This document shows positions 9,136 through 18,160 of a stretch of DNA of 64,000 bases, piece by piece. The position numbers were made by a program, and so were the translations under genes. Origin of the DNA: Clostridia bacterium. GTDB lineage: Bacteria > Bacillota > Clostridia > TANB77 > CAG-508. Under the pieces are notes generated by a model, which worked only from the letters and a program-made list of their open reading frames with translations, did no database searches and was not told the DNA's origin. The stretch is from the NCBI GenBank assembly GCA_017528375.1, contig JAFXOY010000113.1, positions 53,032 to 117,031 on the forward strand. Direction: 5' to 3'. Numbering within the stretch: the stretch's first letter is position 1; every line of letters begins with the position of its first letter.

Positions 9136-9945
9136 TTACATTATTCTTTTTGCATGTAATATAACCCTTGATTTTCCAGTTGAATCGCACGTTGATAAAG
9201 TTAAAATTTTATCACTAGAATTTAAATTCACACCAAAATTGTGAACACTTCTAGATTTTAAAGTATTTAGAAAATTTAAGTATTCTTCATCATTATTAAA
9301 TTGTGTTTGCAAATAGTAACTTTCCATTTTTATTGTGTATACTGAAAAAACTTCATATACTTGCGTTCCAGATGGTGTGACAAATGATACATATCTGTTG
9401 TTTGAGTTATTATACCAATTAGCTTTCTGAGTATTTTTCAAAGTAGCAAACATACTTGTATCAACCCTATTATGTCCATAGATTATAGTGTTTTTATCAG
9501 TACCATCAAATTTATTTCTATAATCAGCAAAAATCCATCCAGCACTATTTCTAGAATTGTCAAAAGAATGATTTAAATAAAAACCATTATCAGAAGCTTG
9601 AGCTACTGGATAGCTAATTGAAGTATTTGGAACTGTAATCCACCCTACAGTATTCTTATTTACACTAAACAATTTATCAAAATCTAATTCATAAACTTGT
9701 ATTTCAGCTGGCTTTTCTTGTTGTTGATTTTCTCCTACTTCTTCATTTACTGGCAACTGAATTGTAACAGTATCTTTAACACTGTTATCAGTTAATTCTG
9801 CTAACATATTAGAATTCTTTTTATTCTCTCTGTACCATTGAAATATGTAAATCAAGCAACCTATAATAACAATTATACATATAATTCTTATAACCACTAG
9901 AATTTTACTTGCAATTCCTTTGTCCTTAGCATGTTTTTCTTTCAT
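9136..9945 (-). CDS. Class B sortase
   Basis: Sortases are membrane transpeptidases that cleave a C-terminal sorting signal and join the protein to the cell wall or to a pilin. The 269-residue protein has one N-terminal membrane helix (about 15-36). The catalytic triad is His158 (YGHN), Cys253 in TLSTC and Arg260 (KSRVILHAK). The TLSTC motif and an N-terminal anchor fit class B. No obvious sorting-signal substrate gene is adjacent, so the targets are unknown. It is followed by a strong terminator and preceded by the PH-domain gene on the same strand. Confidence 0.92.
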   Translation of the reverse strand: MKEKHAKDKGIASKILVVIRIICIIVIIGCLIYIFQWYRENKKNSNMLAELTDNSVKDTVTIQLPVNEEVGENQQQEKPAEIQVYELDFDKLFSVNKNTVGWITVPNTSISYPVAQASDNGFYLNHSFDNSRNSAGWIFADYRNKFDGTDKNTIIYGHNRVDTSMFATLKNTQKANWYNNSNNRYVSFVTPSGTQVYEVFSVYTIKMESYYLQTQFNNDEEYLNFLNTLKSRSVHNFGVNLNSSDKILTLSTCDSTGKSRVILHAKRIM

Positions 9946-9974
9946 AATCTCTCCATCCTAATTAAAAATAAATT

Positions 9975-10379
9975 TTAGAAATGACCGTCATCATCGACAT
10001 CATCATAATCAGAAACCATATATTCTCTTGCACCAATTCTTTTTCTTTGTCTTTCTTCCTCTACATTTTTAGAAATTAATTCTTTTACTTGCATTGGATT
10101 TTTAACATCTTTAATATCAAATTCAGGTGTTGATTTATCAGCTGAACAACAATGAATTGTTCCTACATTAAATATTCTTTGAATTAATTTGCATTTAACA
10201 CTTACATCCATAATTCTATATAAACGAACTTCTTCTTGATTAATTGATAATACACCTGTTTCAATTAATAGTTTTTCTTCTGTAAGTTTGTATTTTGTAA
10301 ATGATAACGGCAAACCAAAAATTGGTCTTTTTCTATCTTCCCATATATATTTTTGAACTATTTTTCCCATTTTTTTCAT
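9975..10379 (-). CDS. Bacterial PH domain protein (YdbS/bPH2 type)
   Basis: This 134-residue protein resembles the bacterial PH domain family found in YdbS-like proteins. The typical TKYKLTEEKLLIETGVLSI strand pair is followed by EVRLYRIMDVSVKCKLIQRIFNVGTI. Unlike most relatives it lacks the membrane helices, so it may be cytoplasmic. I place the start at ATG 10379 (AAGGAG 11 bases upstream) rather than the TTG at 10388, which is too close to that site. The end is acidic (DYDDVDDDGHF). The biological role is unknown. Confidence 0.75.
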   Translation of the reverse strand: MKKMGKIVQKYIWEDRKRPIFGLPLSFTKYKLTEEKLLIETGVLSINQEEVRLYRIMDVSVKCKLIQRIFNVGTIHCCSADKSTPEFDIKDVKNPMQVKELISKNVEEERQRKRIGAREYMVSDYDDVDDDGHF

Positions 10380-10507
10380 ATATCTCAACTCTCCTTATAT
10401 ATAATCTTAATATTATTATAATTTATATTTTTTATTTTAACAATAGTATATCTTTTTTTATTATGGAAAAAATAAATTTTGTAAAGAAAATTAAAGGAGG
10501 AATTTAG

Positions 10508-11165
10508 ATGAAAAAAATCTTATTAAGTTTTTGCGCATTTTCTACTATGCTATTTCTCCTATCTGGATGCGGATATAAAAATAATTCAGAAAAAATTGGA
10601 GAATTTGATAATATAGATTTTGCTAGGACTAGTATAACCAAAGATTCAGCAGATAATACAAATGATGAACAATCTGATGATAATTCAGATAAAAAAATGG
10701 TTGAAACTGAACTTTCAAGTTTTTCAACCCCTTTAAAATCTGGAGTTCAGAATAGAATTACAAATATCAAACTAACATGTAATAAAATAAATGAGCGCAT
10801 ATTAAAAAATGGTGAAACCTTCTCTTTTAATCAAATTGTTGGTCCATGTACAGTACAAGAAGGTTACAAAAAGGCCGAAATATATGTTAACAGACGAATT
10901 GAATTTGCTTTAGGTGGAGGTAACTGTCAGGTTAGCACAACTTTATACAATGCAGCACTTGCTGTTAAGCGGAATTGATATTACTGAAAGACACGAACAT
11001 AATGGTAGAAGCGTTGACTACATTGAAGATGGAAAAGATGCTACTGTTTCGTATAACACACTTGATTTGAAGTTTGTTAATAATACTGGTAAAGAAATTA
11101 AATTGTATACATGGTGTGATGATGCTAATGTATGTGCAAAAATAACTCAGGTAAATTATGAATAA
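10508..11165 (+). CDS. VanW-family lipoprotein, two frames joined at a CGG codon
   Basis: The first frame (10508-10978) carries a lipoprotein signal (LLSGC lipobox, Cys21), a serine/aspartate-rich linker and the start of a VanW domain (GETFSFNQIVGP, ALGGGNCQVSTTLYNAAL). It stops at TGA just after AAG-CGG-AAT. The rest of the VanW domain (ITERHEHNGRSVDYIEDGKD..., DLKFVNN) continues in the +1 frame. Skipping the C of the CGG at 10970 joins K to GGA (Gly) and gives one 218-residue protein with normal VanW spacing. VanW proteins are cell-surface proteins of poorly known function. The start has AAAGGAGG. It could be a pseudogene, a sequence error or programmed frameshifting; see the findings. Confidence 0.8.
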
Positions 11166-11176
11166 TTTACCTGAGT
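11145..11176 (-). terminator. Hairpin between convergent vanW and dac genes
   Basis: A near-perfect 15-bp inverted repeat (11145-11159 with 11162-11176, arm ACTCAGGTAAATTAT) covers both stop codons. The minus strand continues TTATTTTT, so it should end the carboxypeptidase transcript and may also end vanW. Confidence 0.75.
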
Positions 11177-12411
11177 AAACAAAACCATTTTTTATAAATA
11201 TACGAAGCTACATTTACAAAAGTTTCTTTTTTTACCTCTCTATCAGAAACAATACTTATAGTCTGTATTTCCTTTCCGTCTATACGAAATGTAATACTTC
11301 CAATTTTTTGCCCATTTTCAATTGGTGCAGATATATGTGAGTCAAGTTGCATATTTTGAATAACATTATTTTCTGTTCCTTTTTTTATTAGAACCCCGCA
11401 ATTATCTTGTAATATTGCATTTATATTTTTCTCTACTCCTTTTTCTACAGTTAGATTTCCTACTATATCTCCTTTTGCGCCAAATTGTTTAAATTCATAA
11501 TTTTTGAATCCGTAGTCTAAAACTTTTTTGGCTTCTTCAAATCTCTTTGCACTTGTAGGAGCTTTCATTATAACAGCTATCAGTGATAAATTGTCTCGTG
11601 TTGCACTAGCTGACAAATTGAATAGTGCAAGTGATGTTGATCCTGTTTTTAATCCTGTTGCTCCTTTATAGTTTCTTATTAGTTTATTTGTGTTAACAAG
11701 CTGAGATTTTCCATCTCTTAGCGAATCCATATATACAGTTGTATAATTAGTTATATCTGGATGTTTTGTTAATAATTCTCTTGACATTAATGCTATATCA
11801 TAACTTGATGTTACATGCCCGTCTTCATCAATTCCATGGCAGTTTTTAAAACATGTATCTTTCATTCCAAGCTCTGCTGCTTTTTGATTCATTTTTTCTA
11901 CAAAAGCTCCTTCTGAACCTGCTATATATTCGGCCATTGCTACTGTGCAATCATTTGCAGACACCACGCACATTGCTTTTAGCATTTCGTTTACTGATAG
12001 TTCTTCGCGAGTATCTAACCATATTTGTGAGCCTCCCATTGATGCTGCATTTTCACTGCAAGGAACTTGATCATCTAATTTGATTTGACCCGCTTCTAAC
12101 GCTTCAAATATTAACAGTAAACTCATTAATTTTGTAACACTTGCTGGTCGAAGTTGCTCATGTGCATTTTTCTCATATAGCACTTGGCCACTGTTTTGTT
12201 CTATTAATATAGCTGATTCACATTCTAAATTAAGTTCGTCTTTCGAACTGTTTTCAGCATTTTCTCCTTCTGCTAAACTATTGGTTTCAACTGTATCATT
12301 CTTAATTACAGTCCATTCATAATTCTCTGCTAGTGACATAATAAAAATTGATGAAATCATATATAGAGATAGTGTTATGACTGTGATTTTTTTTATATAT
12401 TTAAAAAGCAT
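11167..12411 (-). CDS. D-alanyl-D-alanine carboxypeptidase (penicillin-binding protein, DacF-like)
   Basis: This exported serine peptidase trims the terminal D-alanine of peptidoglycan stem peptides and limits cross-linking. The 414-residue protein has a signal peptide (about 1-29). The catalytic motifs are SVTK (Ser91, Lys94), SAN (151-153) and KTGST (255-259). A C-terminal beta domain follows (about 310-400), with a weakly hydrophobic tail for membrane association. A sporulation-specific DacF role is plausible but cannot be separated from DacA by sequence alone. The start has GAGGTATG. Confidence 0.93.
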   Translation of the reverse strand: MLFKYIKKITVITLSLYMISSIFIMSLAENYEWTVIKNDTVETNSLAEGENAENSSKDELNLECESAILIEQNSGQVLYEKNAHEQLRPASVTKLMSLLLIFEALEAGQIKLDDQVPCSENAASMGGSQIWLDTREELSVNEMLKAMCVVSANDCTVAMAEYIAGSEGAFVEKMNQKAAELGMKDTCFKNCHGIDEDGHVTSSYDIALMSRELLTKHPDITNYTTVYMDSLRDGKSQLVNTNKLIRNYKGATGLKTGSTSLALFNLSASATRDNLSLIAVIMKAPTSAKRFEEAKKVLDYGFKNYEFKQFGAKGDIVGNLTVEKGVEKNINAILQDNCGVLIKKGTENNVIQNMQLDSHISAPIENGQKIGSITFRIDGKEIQTISIVSDREVKKETFVNVASYIYKKWFCLLR

Positions 12412-12494
12412 ATATCATACCTCACTTTCGTTTTGTATAATATATGCTTTTATATGTAATTTATTCTTTTTTATGTTTTCATTGTTTTTTTAGG

Positions 12495-12687
12495 TTGTCT
12501 CAACAGTGTTGAGACAATTTACTTTTAATGATTTTTATACTTAATTATGTCCACACTGTTGACACAAATTACAAGCGTATTGAAATTTTTTAGGTCACAA
12601 TTTGTGACCTTATATTTTTCTGCAACCATCAGTTGCAGAACTTTTTTTGATAGTCGTCCTATATTTCTCGCACCATTAGTGCGAGAA
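12495..12687. repeat. Cluster of four different short perfect hairpins
   Basis: The 279 bases between the dac gene and the ORF6N gene contain no gene. They hold four perfect inverted repeats: 12495-12517 (TTGTCTCAACA arm), 12592-12610 (AGGTCACAA arm), 12618-12640 (TTCTGCAAC arm) and 12665-12687 (TTCTCGCAC arm). A degenerate cousin of the first lies near 12548-12564. The last is followed by T-rich minus-strand sequence only weakly. One may terminate the ORF6N transcript; the purpose of the rest is unknown. Confidence 0.8.
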
Positions 12688-12690
12688 GTT

Positions 12691-13662
12691 TTATAAAACA
12701 ATATTCTTTCTTAAACTTTCTATATAATCAACATCATCTATTCTATTAATTCCAAAACACTTCTTTCCTAAATCTTTCAACGACGCTCCACAATGATACA
12801 ATTCCTTATTATCTATAACAATAAATCTATCATGAAATTTCTCTATTTTTGCAATTTTTAAAGTTGGATATTCTTTGTTAAATTTTTGAATATCTAACTT
12901 TAAAATATTGGAATTACTTGATGTTAAAATAATTACTTCCACATCATTTTTCTTTTTGGATAACATTTCTAATATGCTATCATCTATGTAATTGTCTATT
13001 ATTAATATTTTACTTTCTGCTCTTTTTATAATGTTTACAATCAGATTATAACTATCCCATATTTGACCTTCAAAAAATATTTTTTGCTTTATTTTCTCTT
13101 CTATATCTAGTTGATTAAACACTTTGTCAAATTTTTTATCATACTCTAACAATTTATATTCTACAGTTGTTAATCTTTCAAATATATGTTCATTAGATTT
13201 TAAAAATTTTCTCATCTTAACAAATGCATTCATTATATTTATACTTACTTGGACTGCTGTTTGGTTTTTTAATAATCCTGAAAGCATTGCAATACCTTGT
13301 TCAGTGAAAACATAAGGAACATATCTTCTTCCACCATAACTATCCTTTTCTAAACTTGAGGTCGCAATTTGCGACCTCAAGTTATTTTCTTTCTCATTTG
13401 AACTGGTCGCAAATTGCGACCAGTTATTTTTCTTATTCATAACTTGTATTCTTATATCTTCTAATTCCTCTTTAGCTAGTTGAAAGCAAAAACTTTCCGG
13501 AAATCTTTCTTTATTTCTATTTACAGTTTCGTTAATTCTTTTTGTTTTGTAATGATACAAATTAGCTACATCACTGTCTAGCATTACTTGCTTTCCTCTA
13601 ACAATATATATTAAATCTTTAATTTCTTCATCGCTTATTATCTGCAACTCATTCTCTTCCAT
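12691..13662 (-). CDS. ORF6N domain protein with C-terminal PLD-like domain
   Basis: The N-terminal half (about 1-150) is an ORF6N/KilA-N-like DNA-binding domain, a family typical of phages and mobile elements. Its signature is VMLDSDVANLYHYKTKRINETVNRN, ending in RRYVPYVFTEQGIAML. After a helical linker, the C-terminal part (about 195-323) resembles a phospholipase D-like domain with a single HDRFIVID motif (His277) and CGASLKDLGKK. The usual loop before FTEQG is lengthened by two related segments, SQFATSS and SQIATSS, encoded by two perfect DNA palindromes. It is likely an accessory, perhaps phage-defence-related, gene, but the function is unproven. The start has CGGAGGTAG. Confidence 0.8.
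   Translation of the reverse strand: MEENELQIISDEEIKDLIYIVRGKQVMLDSDVANLYHYKTKRINETVNRNKERFPESFCFQLAKEELEDIRIQVMNKKNNWSQFATSSNEKENNLRSQIATSSLEKDSYGGRRYVPYVFTEQGIAMLSGLLKNQTAVQVSINIMNAFVKMRKFLKSNEHIFERLTTVEYKLLEYDKKFDKVFNQLDIEEKIKQKIFFEGQIWDSYNLIVNIIKRAESKILIIDNYIDDSILEMLSKKKNDVEVIILTSSNSNILKLDIQKFNKEYPTLKIAKIEKFHDRFIVIDNKELYHCGASLKDLGKKCFGINRIDDVDYIESLRKNIVL
13355..13425. repeat. Two perfect palindromes inside the ORF6N coding region
   Basis: 13355-13381 is a 13-bp inverted repeat around one base (arm CTTGAGGTCGCAA). 13401-13425 is a 12-bp repeat around one base (arm AACTGGTCGCAA). They share the core GGTCGCAA-W-TTGCGACC, and a related GGTCACAA palindrome lies downstream at 12592-12610. Confidence 0.9.
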
Positions 13663-13731
13663 ATACTACCTCCGTTTTGTTATTATTCTCTTCTTTAAAG
13701 TTAAAATTTTGATTCTTAGAAATTTTACACG

Positions 13732-13779
13732 CAAAAAAAGCAAGCCCCTCCTTTCATATTTGAAATTTAGTTCTTGCTT
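13732..13779 (-). terminator. Terminator after the ITPase-like gene
   Basis: A short stem, AAGCAAG (13738-13744) pairing with CTTGCTT (13773-13779), is followed by TTTTTTT on the minus strand. The loop contains GAAAGGAGGGG, a strong Shine-Dalgarno-like run. The remainder of 13780-13906 is AT-rich with nothing recognisable. Confidence 0.6.
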
Positions 13780-13906
13780 CAATTATTATTTTTACTATAT
13801 TATTCTATTATTTCATTTGAACTATAGTTTATATTATACCATATTTTAGCATTTAAAGAATGATAAAATTATAATTTTGCAAAAATATTTTTATTCCACA
13901 AATTTA

Positions 13907-14480
13907 TTACTTTTCTTGATACCACTCAGCAAAATTTTCTAATGCAGAATAAGAACCATCAATTGATCTTCTATTCTCTCTTTCAGTCGCATCCATCTCA
14001 GCTAAAGTTTTTTCAAATCCTTCTGGTTTAAATATATACCACAAATCAGACCATTTTTCATCTCTATCAATACCTTTAATTTCTTTTGATAAATTTCCGT
14101 GGATGTTTACCATAAAAGTAGTAAATTTCTTTTCCGTCATAATATGCTAAACATTCATTAAATGCACATTTTCTGTTTTCTTTATCTTCCATTAGTTTTA
14201 ATAAACCTTCTATACCTAAAGTTTCTAAAGAAAAGTTTACAAATGCTCTTGGAAAACCATTTAATTCATCAATTCTAAAATCTGTATCCATAGCCATACA
14301 TGGCTTTTTTACAATTTCATATGCCTGTTTAACTTTTGCAGTTGCAATCACTTTAATATCATCACTTCTTGGTTCATCTAATTCATAATTAAATGTGCTT
14401 ATTTTTAAGTTTTTAAAATGCTTTTCAGCTGACTTTGCTTTTCCTTTATTATGTGTTACAAATATTATTTCATTTTCCAT
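13907..14480 (-). CDS. HAM1/RdgB-like purine NTP pyrophosphatase, two frames joined at a CGG codon
   Basis: The first frame (14480 to 14076) begins with the family motif VTHNKGKAKSAEKHF and continues to MDTDFRIDELNGFPRAFVNF (compare SGL..L.G.PG in RdgB). It ends six codons after CCA-CGG-AAA. The second frame (from 14098) carries the C-terminal half, ending in ENRRSIDGSYSALENFAEW. Skipping the C of the CGG at 14099 gives ...GKHP-G-NLSKEIKG..., one 190-residue protein of normal family length. The family hydrolyses ITP, XTP and dITP to keep them out of nucleic acids; this is a divergent member. The start has AGGGGGGAAG. Confidence 0.75.
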
Positions 14481-14515
14481 TTTGACTTCCCCCTAATATC
14501 ATAATAATATTAAAC

Positions 14516-15568
14516 TTAATTGTCTGTCTTGTTTTCTTCTAAAAGTTCCTTTTCTTCACTTTTATTTCCGCCAGATTTAATATAAGCAAAAATAGTAACT
14601 CCACAACTTACCAACACCAAGAAATAAAAGCTAATTATTCTATTTAATAAAACAGCACTGCTCATCATCGCAGCAGGATATACACCTTTGAATATTTCTA
14701 TAAATGCTCCCTCAGTAACTCCAACCGCTCCTGGTGAAGGAATTCCTGAAACAGTGGCAAATAAAACAGATTGCATTGTAATAATTTCGAAAACATTGTG
14801 CTCATTAAATCCTAGAGCTTTATAAGTCCAGTATGTTACGCTGTAATAAATGGTAAACTGAATTAAAGTTGTAAATAAAGTTCTGCCAATAAGCCATTTA
14901 TTATTTTTTACATAGTTTGCATTTGCTTGATATTTTAATAATTCATTTTGTATTTTTTCTTTTTTCGCTTCAATATTTCTTATTCTAAAAAATTTCATAA
15001 CTTTGATTGCAAAGTTTATAATTCCATTTGTAGCTCTTTTTGACATTATTCCAACTAACAGTAATATAAGTGCACTTAAATTTAATAAGATTCCAATTAT
15101 GAAAAATGTAATTAAAACACTGTTCATATATTTATAATTAAACATTAGACTAACTAAAGCAAATGTTATTGTTACTATCTGCATACTACTTAAATTTATA
15201 AGCAATGTTAAAGTTGAATTAGAAACTGAAATTTTATCTTTATGCATATAGTAAATTTGCATTGGTTGTCCTCCGCTTGCAGCTGGAGTTATTGCGCTAA
15301 AGAAATATCCTATAAAGGCATATTTCAAATTACGCCAAAATGTTGATTTTTCATTTAAACTTCGTAATGTTCTTCCAATATTAATCGCTTCACATACTAC
15401 ATATAATAAAATGCACCCTAGCCCTATGAAAACGTACTGAAGCTTAACAGACTTAAGTATTTCCCACATTTGAAAATAGTCTTGATCTTTAAGCAATATA
15501 TATAATGTTACTCCTATTAATAATATAAAAAAAGCTAAATTTCTAAATAGTTTTTTTCCGTCTTTCAT
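14516..15568 (-). CDS. Flippase-like membrane protein (UPF0104/AglD, COG0392)
   Basis: This 350-residue polytopic membrane protein belongs to the lysylphosphatidylglycerol synthase-TM (AglD/YbhN) family. It has about eight hydrophobic helices. The diagnostic block YFFSAITPAASGGQPMQIYYMHK lies near residues 90-112, and the PSPGAVGVTEGAFIEIF loop near 280. Family members are thought to move or modify lipid-linked substrates, but without the MprF synthase domain the substrate is unknown. It starts an apparent run of minus-strand genes with the DUF2974 hydrolase. Confidence 0.85.
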   Translation of the reverse strand: MKDGKKLFRNLAFFILLIGVTLYILLKDQDYFQMWEILKSVKLQYVFIGLGCILLYVVCEAINIGRTLRSLNEKSTFWRNLKYAFIGYFFSAITPAASGGQPMQIYYMHKDKISVSNSTLTLLINLSSMQIVTITFALVSLMFNYKYMNSVLITFFIIGILLNLSALILLLVGIMSKRATNGIINFAIKVMKFFRIRNIEAKKEKIQNELLKYQANANYVKNNKWLIGRTLFTTLIQFTIYYSVTYWTYKALGFNEHNVFEIITMQSVLFATVSGIPSPGAVGVTEGAFIEIFKGVYPAAMMSSAVLLNRIISFYFLVLVSCGVTIFAYIKSGGNKSEEKELLEENKTDN

Positions 15569-15583
15569 TTTATCTCTTCTTTC

Positions 15584-16687
15584 TTATTCTAAAGTTCTTT
15601 GGTTATTATTTTTACCTGATTTAATGTTTTCCCTTGCAATAGAAAGTAAAGATTTTAAGGTTTTATTAATTATACTTTTACTTTCTTCATCTAAATTTTT
15701 ATATGTTTCTAAAATTATTTTTGAATTACTAAACCAGTTTTCTTTAATTTGTGAAAGTGTTTCAGCTTTTGTTGAAGATAAAATTTCAAACATTGCAACC
15801 CAGAATTTTTCTCTTTGTTCTTCATCAACTTCTTTAAGCCAATTTTTTAAGGTTTTATCTATAAACTCACTCTCATTTGTTACTTCCTGCATACTGACAA
15901 ATTCTTTTCCAATCAACTGCCAGCTATATAAATCATGTTGATAAATTCCTACTTGTGTACTTCTAACAATAGTACATTTTTCTTCATGATTTAGTAATCT
16001 TCCTATTATAGAAGATTGTGGGATATATGTATGTATTTTGGGTAAAATGCTTTGATAATTTGGTGTATTTATTATTTCTTCGAAAAATCCAGGTCCGTCA
16101 TTATTATATACTTCAATTATTCTATCTTTAATTAAATCGTCGCAAAATGCAGCTGCATAAACTGCTAGGTTCCCGCCTTTTGAATGTCCTCCAACTCTTA
16201 GTGAACCATTTATTTCATTTGCAACATTATTCAAATAATTTTTTGCATCTTTTTGCGCTGGAACAGATTTCATGAAACTCATGTTAAAATCTTCTTTCCA
16301 TCCAACTAGTGTATTATCTGTTCCTCTGAACGCAATATATGCTGTTCCATCTGGCAATACAATTGTAATAGCTGAAAACTGTTTTTCTTCTTGTAAATCA
16401 CGTTTATTTATATAGTTTTTCAAAAACAATTTTCCAAATCTATTACTTTTTGCAACAGCAGGAAACAAGTCTAAATCTTCCTTTTGTAAGATTCTTACCT
16501 TTTCTTGATTTAATTTTTTAAATCTTTTGTATGCTTCATTAATTGTAATTGTTTCTCCTGACTCAATTATTCCATCAAAATAGAAATATGAAACCCTTGA
16601 TAGTATAAGATTATCTATTTCATTAAATGGATCATTTTTAAATGATAAATCTCCTCTCCAGTCAATATAATCTAAGATATTTGACAT
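15584..16687 (-). CDS. DUF2974 (Mbeg1-like) alpha/beta hydrolase
   Basis: This 367-residue protein matches DUF2974 proteins. It opens with the family's NILDYIDWRGDLSF sequence. FRGTD (120-124) is the lipase-like oxyanion loop, and GHSKGGN (167-173) contains the nucleophile Ser169. The C-terminal 110 residues are helical. There is no signal peptide, so it should act in the cytoplasm. Members are predicted lipases or esterases without known substrate; the neighbouring flippase-like protein hints at a lipid role. The start has GGAGGTAAACG. Confidence 0.85.
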   Translation of the reverse strand: MSNILDYIDWRGDLSFKNDPFNEIDNLILSRVSYFYFDGIIESGETITINEAYKRFKKLNQEKVRILQKEDLDLFPAVAKSNRFGKLFLKNYINKRDLQEEKQFSAITIVLPDGTAYIAFRGTDNTLVGWKEDFNMSFMKSVPAQKDAKNYLNNVANEINGSLRVGGHSKGGNLAVYAAAFCDDLIKDRIIEVYNNDGPGFFEEIINTPNYQSILPKIHTYIPQSSIIGRLLNHEEKCTIVRSTQVGIYQHDLYSWQLIGKEFVSMQEVTNESEFIDKTLKNWLKEVDEEQREKFWVAMFEILSSTKAETLSQIKENWFSNSKIILETYKNLDEESKSIINKTLKSLLSIARENIKSGKNNNQRTLE

Positions 16688-16723
16688 CGTTTACCTCCTA
16701 AGTGAATTGTTTTATTAATAATT

Positions 16724-17044
16724 TTATAATGCATTATTAATACTTTCTAAAACTTCACTTTTAGCTCTTAATCCAACTAGAGTGTCAACTACTTTTCCAT
16801 CTTTTATAATTACTAAAGTTGGTATGCTCATTACATTGTATTGAATTGCAATATCTTGTGCTTCATCAACATTTAATTTGCAAACTTTGACATTTTCACT
16901 TACTTCATTTGCTATTTCATCAATAACAGGTGACATCATTTTACATGGTCCACACCAATCTGCATAAAAATCTATAAGAACCACTTTATTTGATTCTAAA
17001 ACCTCTGTTTTGAAATTTTCATTGTTTAATTTAATAACTTCCAT
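16724..17044 (-). CDS. trxA: Thioredoxin
   Basis: This is a full-length 106-residue thioredoxin with the redox motif WCGPCK (Cys31, Cys34), the cis-proline region MSIPTLVIIKDGK and a canonical C-terminal helix. It reduces disulfides of cytoplasmic proteins such as ribonucleotide reductase. It lies just downstream of trxB, separated by a palindromic repeat, so the pair forms an electron chain from NAD(P)H. The start has AAAGGAAG. Confidence 0.97.
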   Translation of the reverse strand: MEVIKLNNENFKTEVLESNKVVLIDFYADWCGPCKMMSPVIDEIANEVSENVKVCKLNVDEAQDIAIQYNVMSIPTLVIIKDGKVVDTLVGLRAKSEVLESINNAL

Positions 17045-17067
17045 TTTTCATCTTCCTTTCATTGTTT

Positions 17068-17099
17068 GGAACAATTTGGTACACGTCCCCAAATTGTCC
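17068..17099. repeat. Dispersed palindromic repeat, type B copy 1
   Basis: An imperfect inverted repeat, GGAACAATTTGG / CCAAATTGTCC, lies between trxB and trxA. The segment GTACACGTCCCCAAATTGTC is almost repeated at 27341-27360 (GTACGCGTCC...), upstream of ftsY. Confidence 0.8.
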
Positions 17100-17103
17100 T
17101 AAA

Positions 17104-17991
17104 TTATTTTAAGTATTCAACAACCGCTAATCCAGCTTTAGTGCCTTCATACACAGCCTTTGAAACTTGTAGTAATCCTCCTGTGCAGTCTCCACAAGCA
17201 TAAATTCCTTTTATATTTGTTTGCATATTTTCGTCTACAACTATTTTATCGTTTTTAGTTACTAATCCTAGTTTTTTTGCGAACTCTGCTGCTCCTGCTG
17301 TTCCTTGCGCTATAAATACACCATCAGTTTTAATTGTAGAGTCATCTTCAAATCTAACTTCTTCAACTCTATTTTCTCCTGAAATATTTTTTATATTCTT
17401 TGTTATTACATCAACATTATCTGCTCTAAATTCAGGAGCTTTTTCTCCATTTGTTAATATTGTTATTTTATTAGCTACATTTATTAAATCATTTGTTTCA
17501 GATATAGCATAATTTCCGCTTCCAATTACTGCAACATCTTTATTTCTGTAGAAAAAACCGTCGCATATTGCACAGTAGCTTATACCTTTTCCCTCTAATT
17601 CTTTTATGCCGTCAATATTTAAAGTATTCTTCTTTGCACCAAATGCTAGAATAATTGCTTTTGATTCATATGATTTTTTATCTGTTGTAACTTTAAATAA
17701 ACTATCATTTTTTTCTTCAGAATTTGGACGACTATATCTTTCAACTTCTATTTTAAGAATTTCCTCTTTTGAAGTATCTACGCCAATATTTTGTGCTTGT
17801 TTTACTCCTGCATTGTATAAATCTTCTCCAGTAATACCATTTTCAAAACCATAGTAGTTGTCAATCTTATGAGCATATTTTAATCCTGATTCTTCATTAT
17901 ATATCATTAAAACATTTTTGTTAGCTCTTTTACAATATAAACTGGCTGAAACACCTGCTGGTCCACCACCTAGTATAATTACATCATACAT
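17104..17991 (-). CDS. trxB: Thioredoxin reductase
   Basis: This FAD-dependent pyridine nucleotide-disulfide oxidoreductase has 295 residues. The FAD-binding GGGPAG is at residues 8-13, the redox pair CAIC at 140-143, the nucleotide-binding GSGNYAISE follows, and the C-terminal FAD motif is GIYACGDCTGG. I chose the ATG at 17991 (AAGGGAGGAAATCC upstream); the frame extends another 17 codons that do not look like protein. It supplies electrons to the adjacent thioredoxin. Confidence 0.93.
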   Translation of the reverse strand: MYDVIILGGGPAGVSASLYCKRANKNVLMIYNEESGLKYAHKIDNYYGFENGITGEDLYNAGVKQAQNIGVDTSKEEILKIEVERYSRPNSEEKNDSLFKVTTDKKSYESKAIILAFGAKKNTLNIDGIKELEGKGISYCAICDGFFYRNKDVAVIGSGNYAISETNDLINVANKITILTNGEKAPEFRADNVDVITKNIKNISGENRVEEVRFEDDSTIKTDGVFIAQGTAGAAEFAKKLGLVTKNDKIVVDENMQTNIKGIYACGDCTGGLLQVSKAVYEGTKAGLAVVEYLK

Positions 17992-18160
17992 TGGATTTCC
18001 TCCCTTCTTATGATTGTATATTTCTTTTATTAATTTCTTCAATTCTTAATATATTATACATTATTATATTTAAAATTCAAGTGTTTTATTGTTTATAAAA
18101 CACCTTTGAAATTTATATTATTCCTTTTATAGATATTGTTAAAAAATCTGCTCTTACAGG

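Noticed and set aside
10301-10507. A 68-codon plus-strand frame before vanW
   Set aside because: It is AT-rich hydrophobic sequence opposite the PH-domain gene and contains the vanW promoter region and ribosome site.
10508-11165. vanW as an ordinary pseudogene
   Set aside because: The downstream frame keeps full family conservation, and the break coincides with CGG as in two unrelated genes, so simple decay is not the best explanation.
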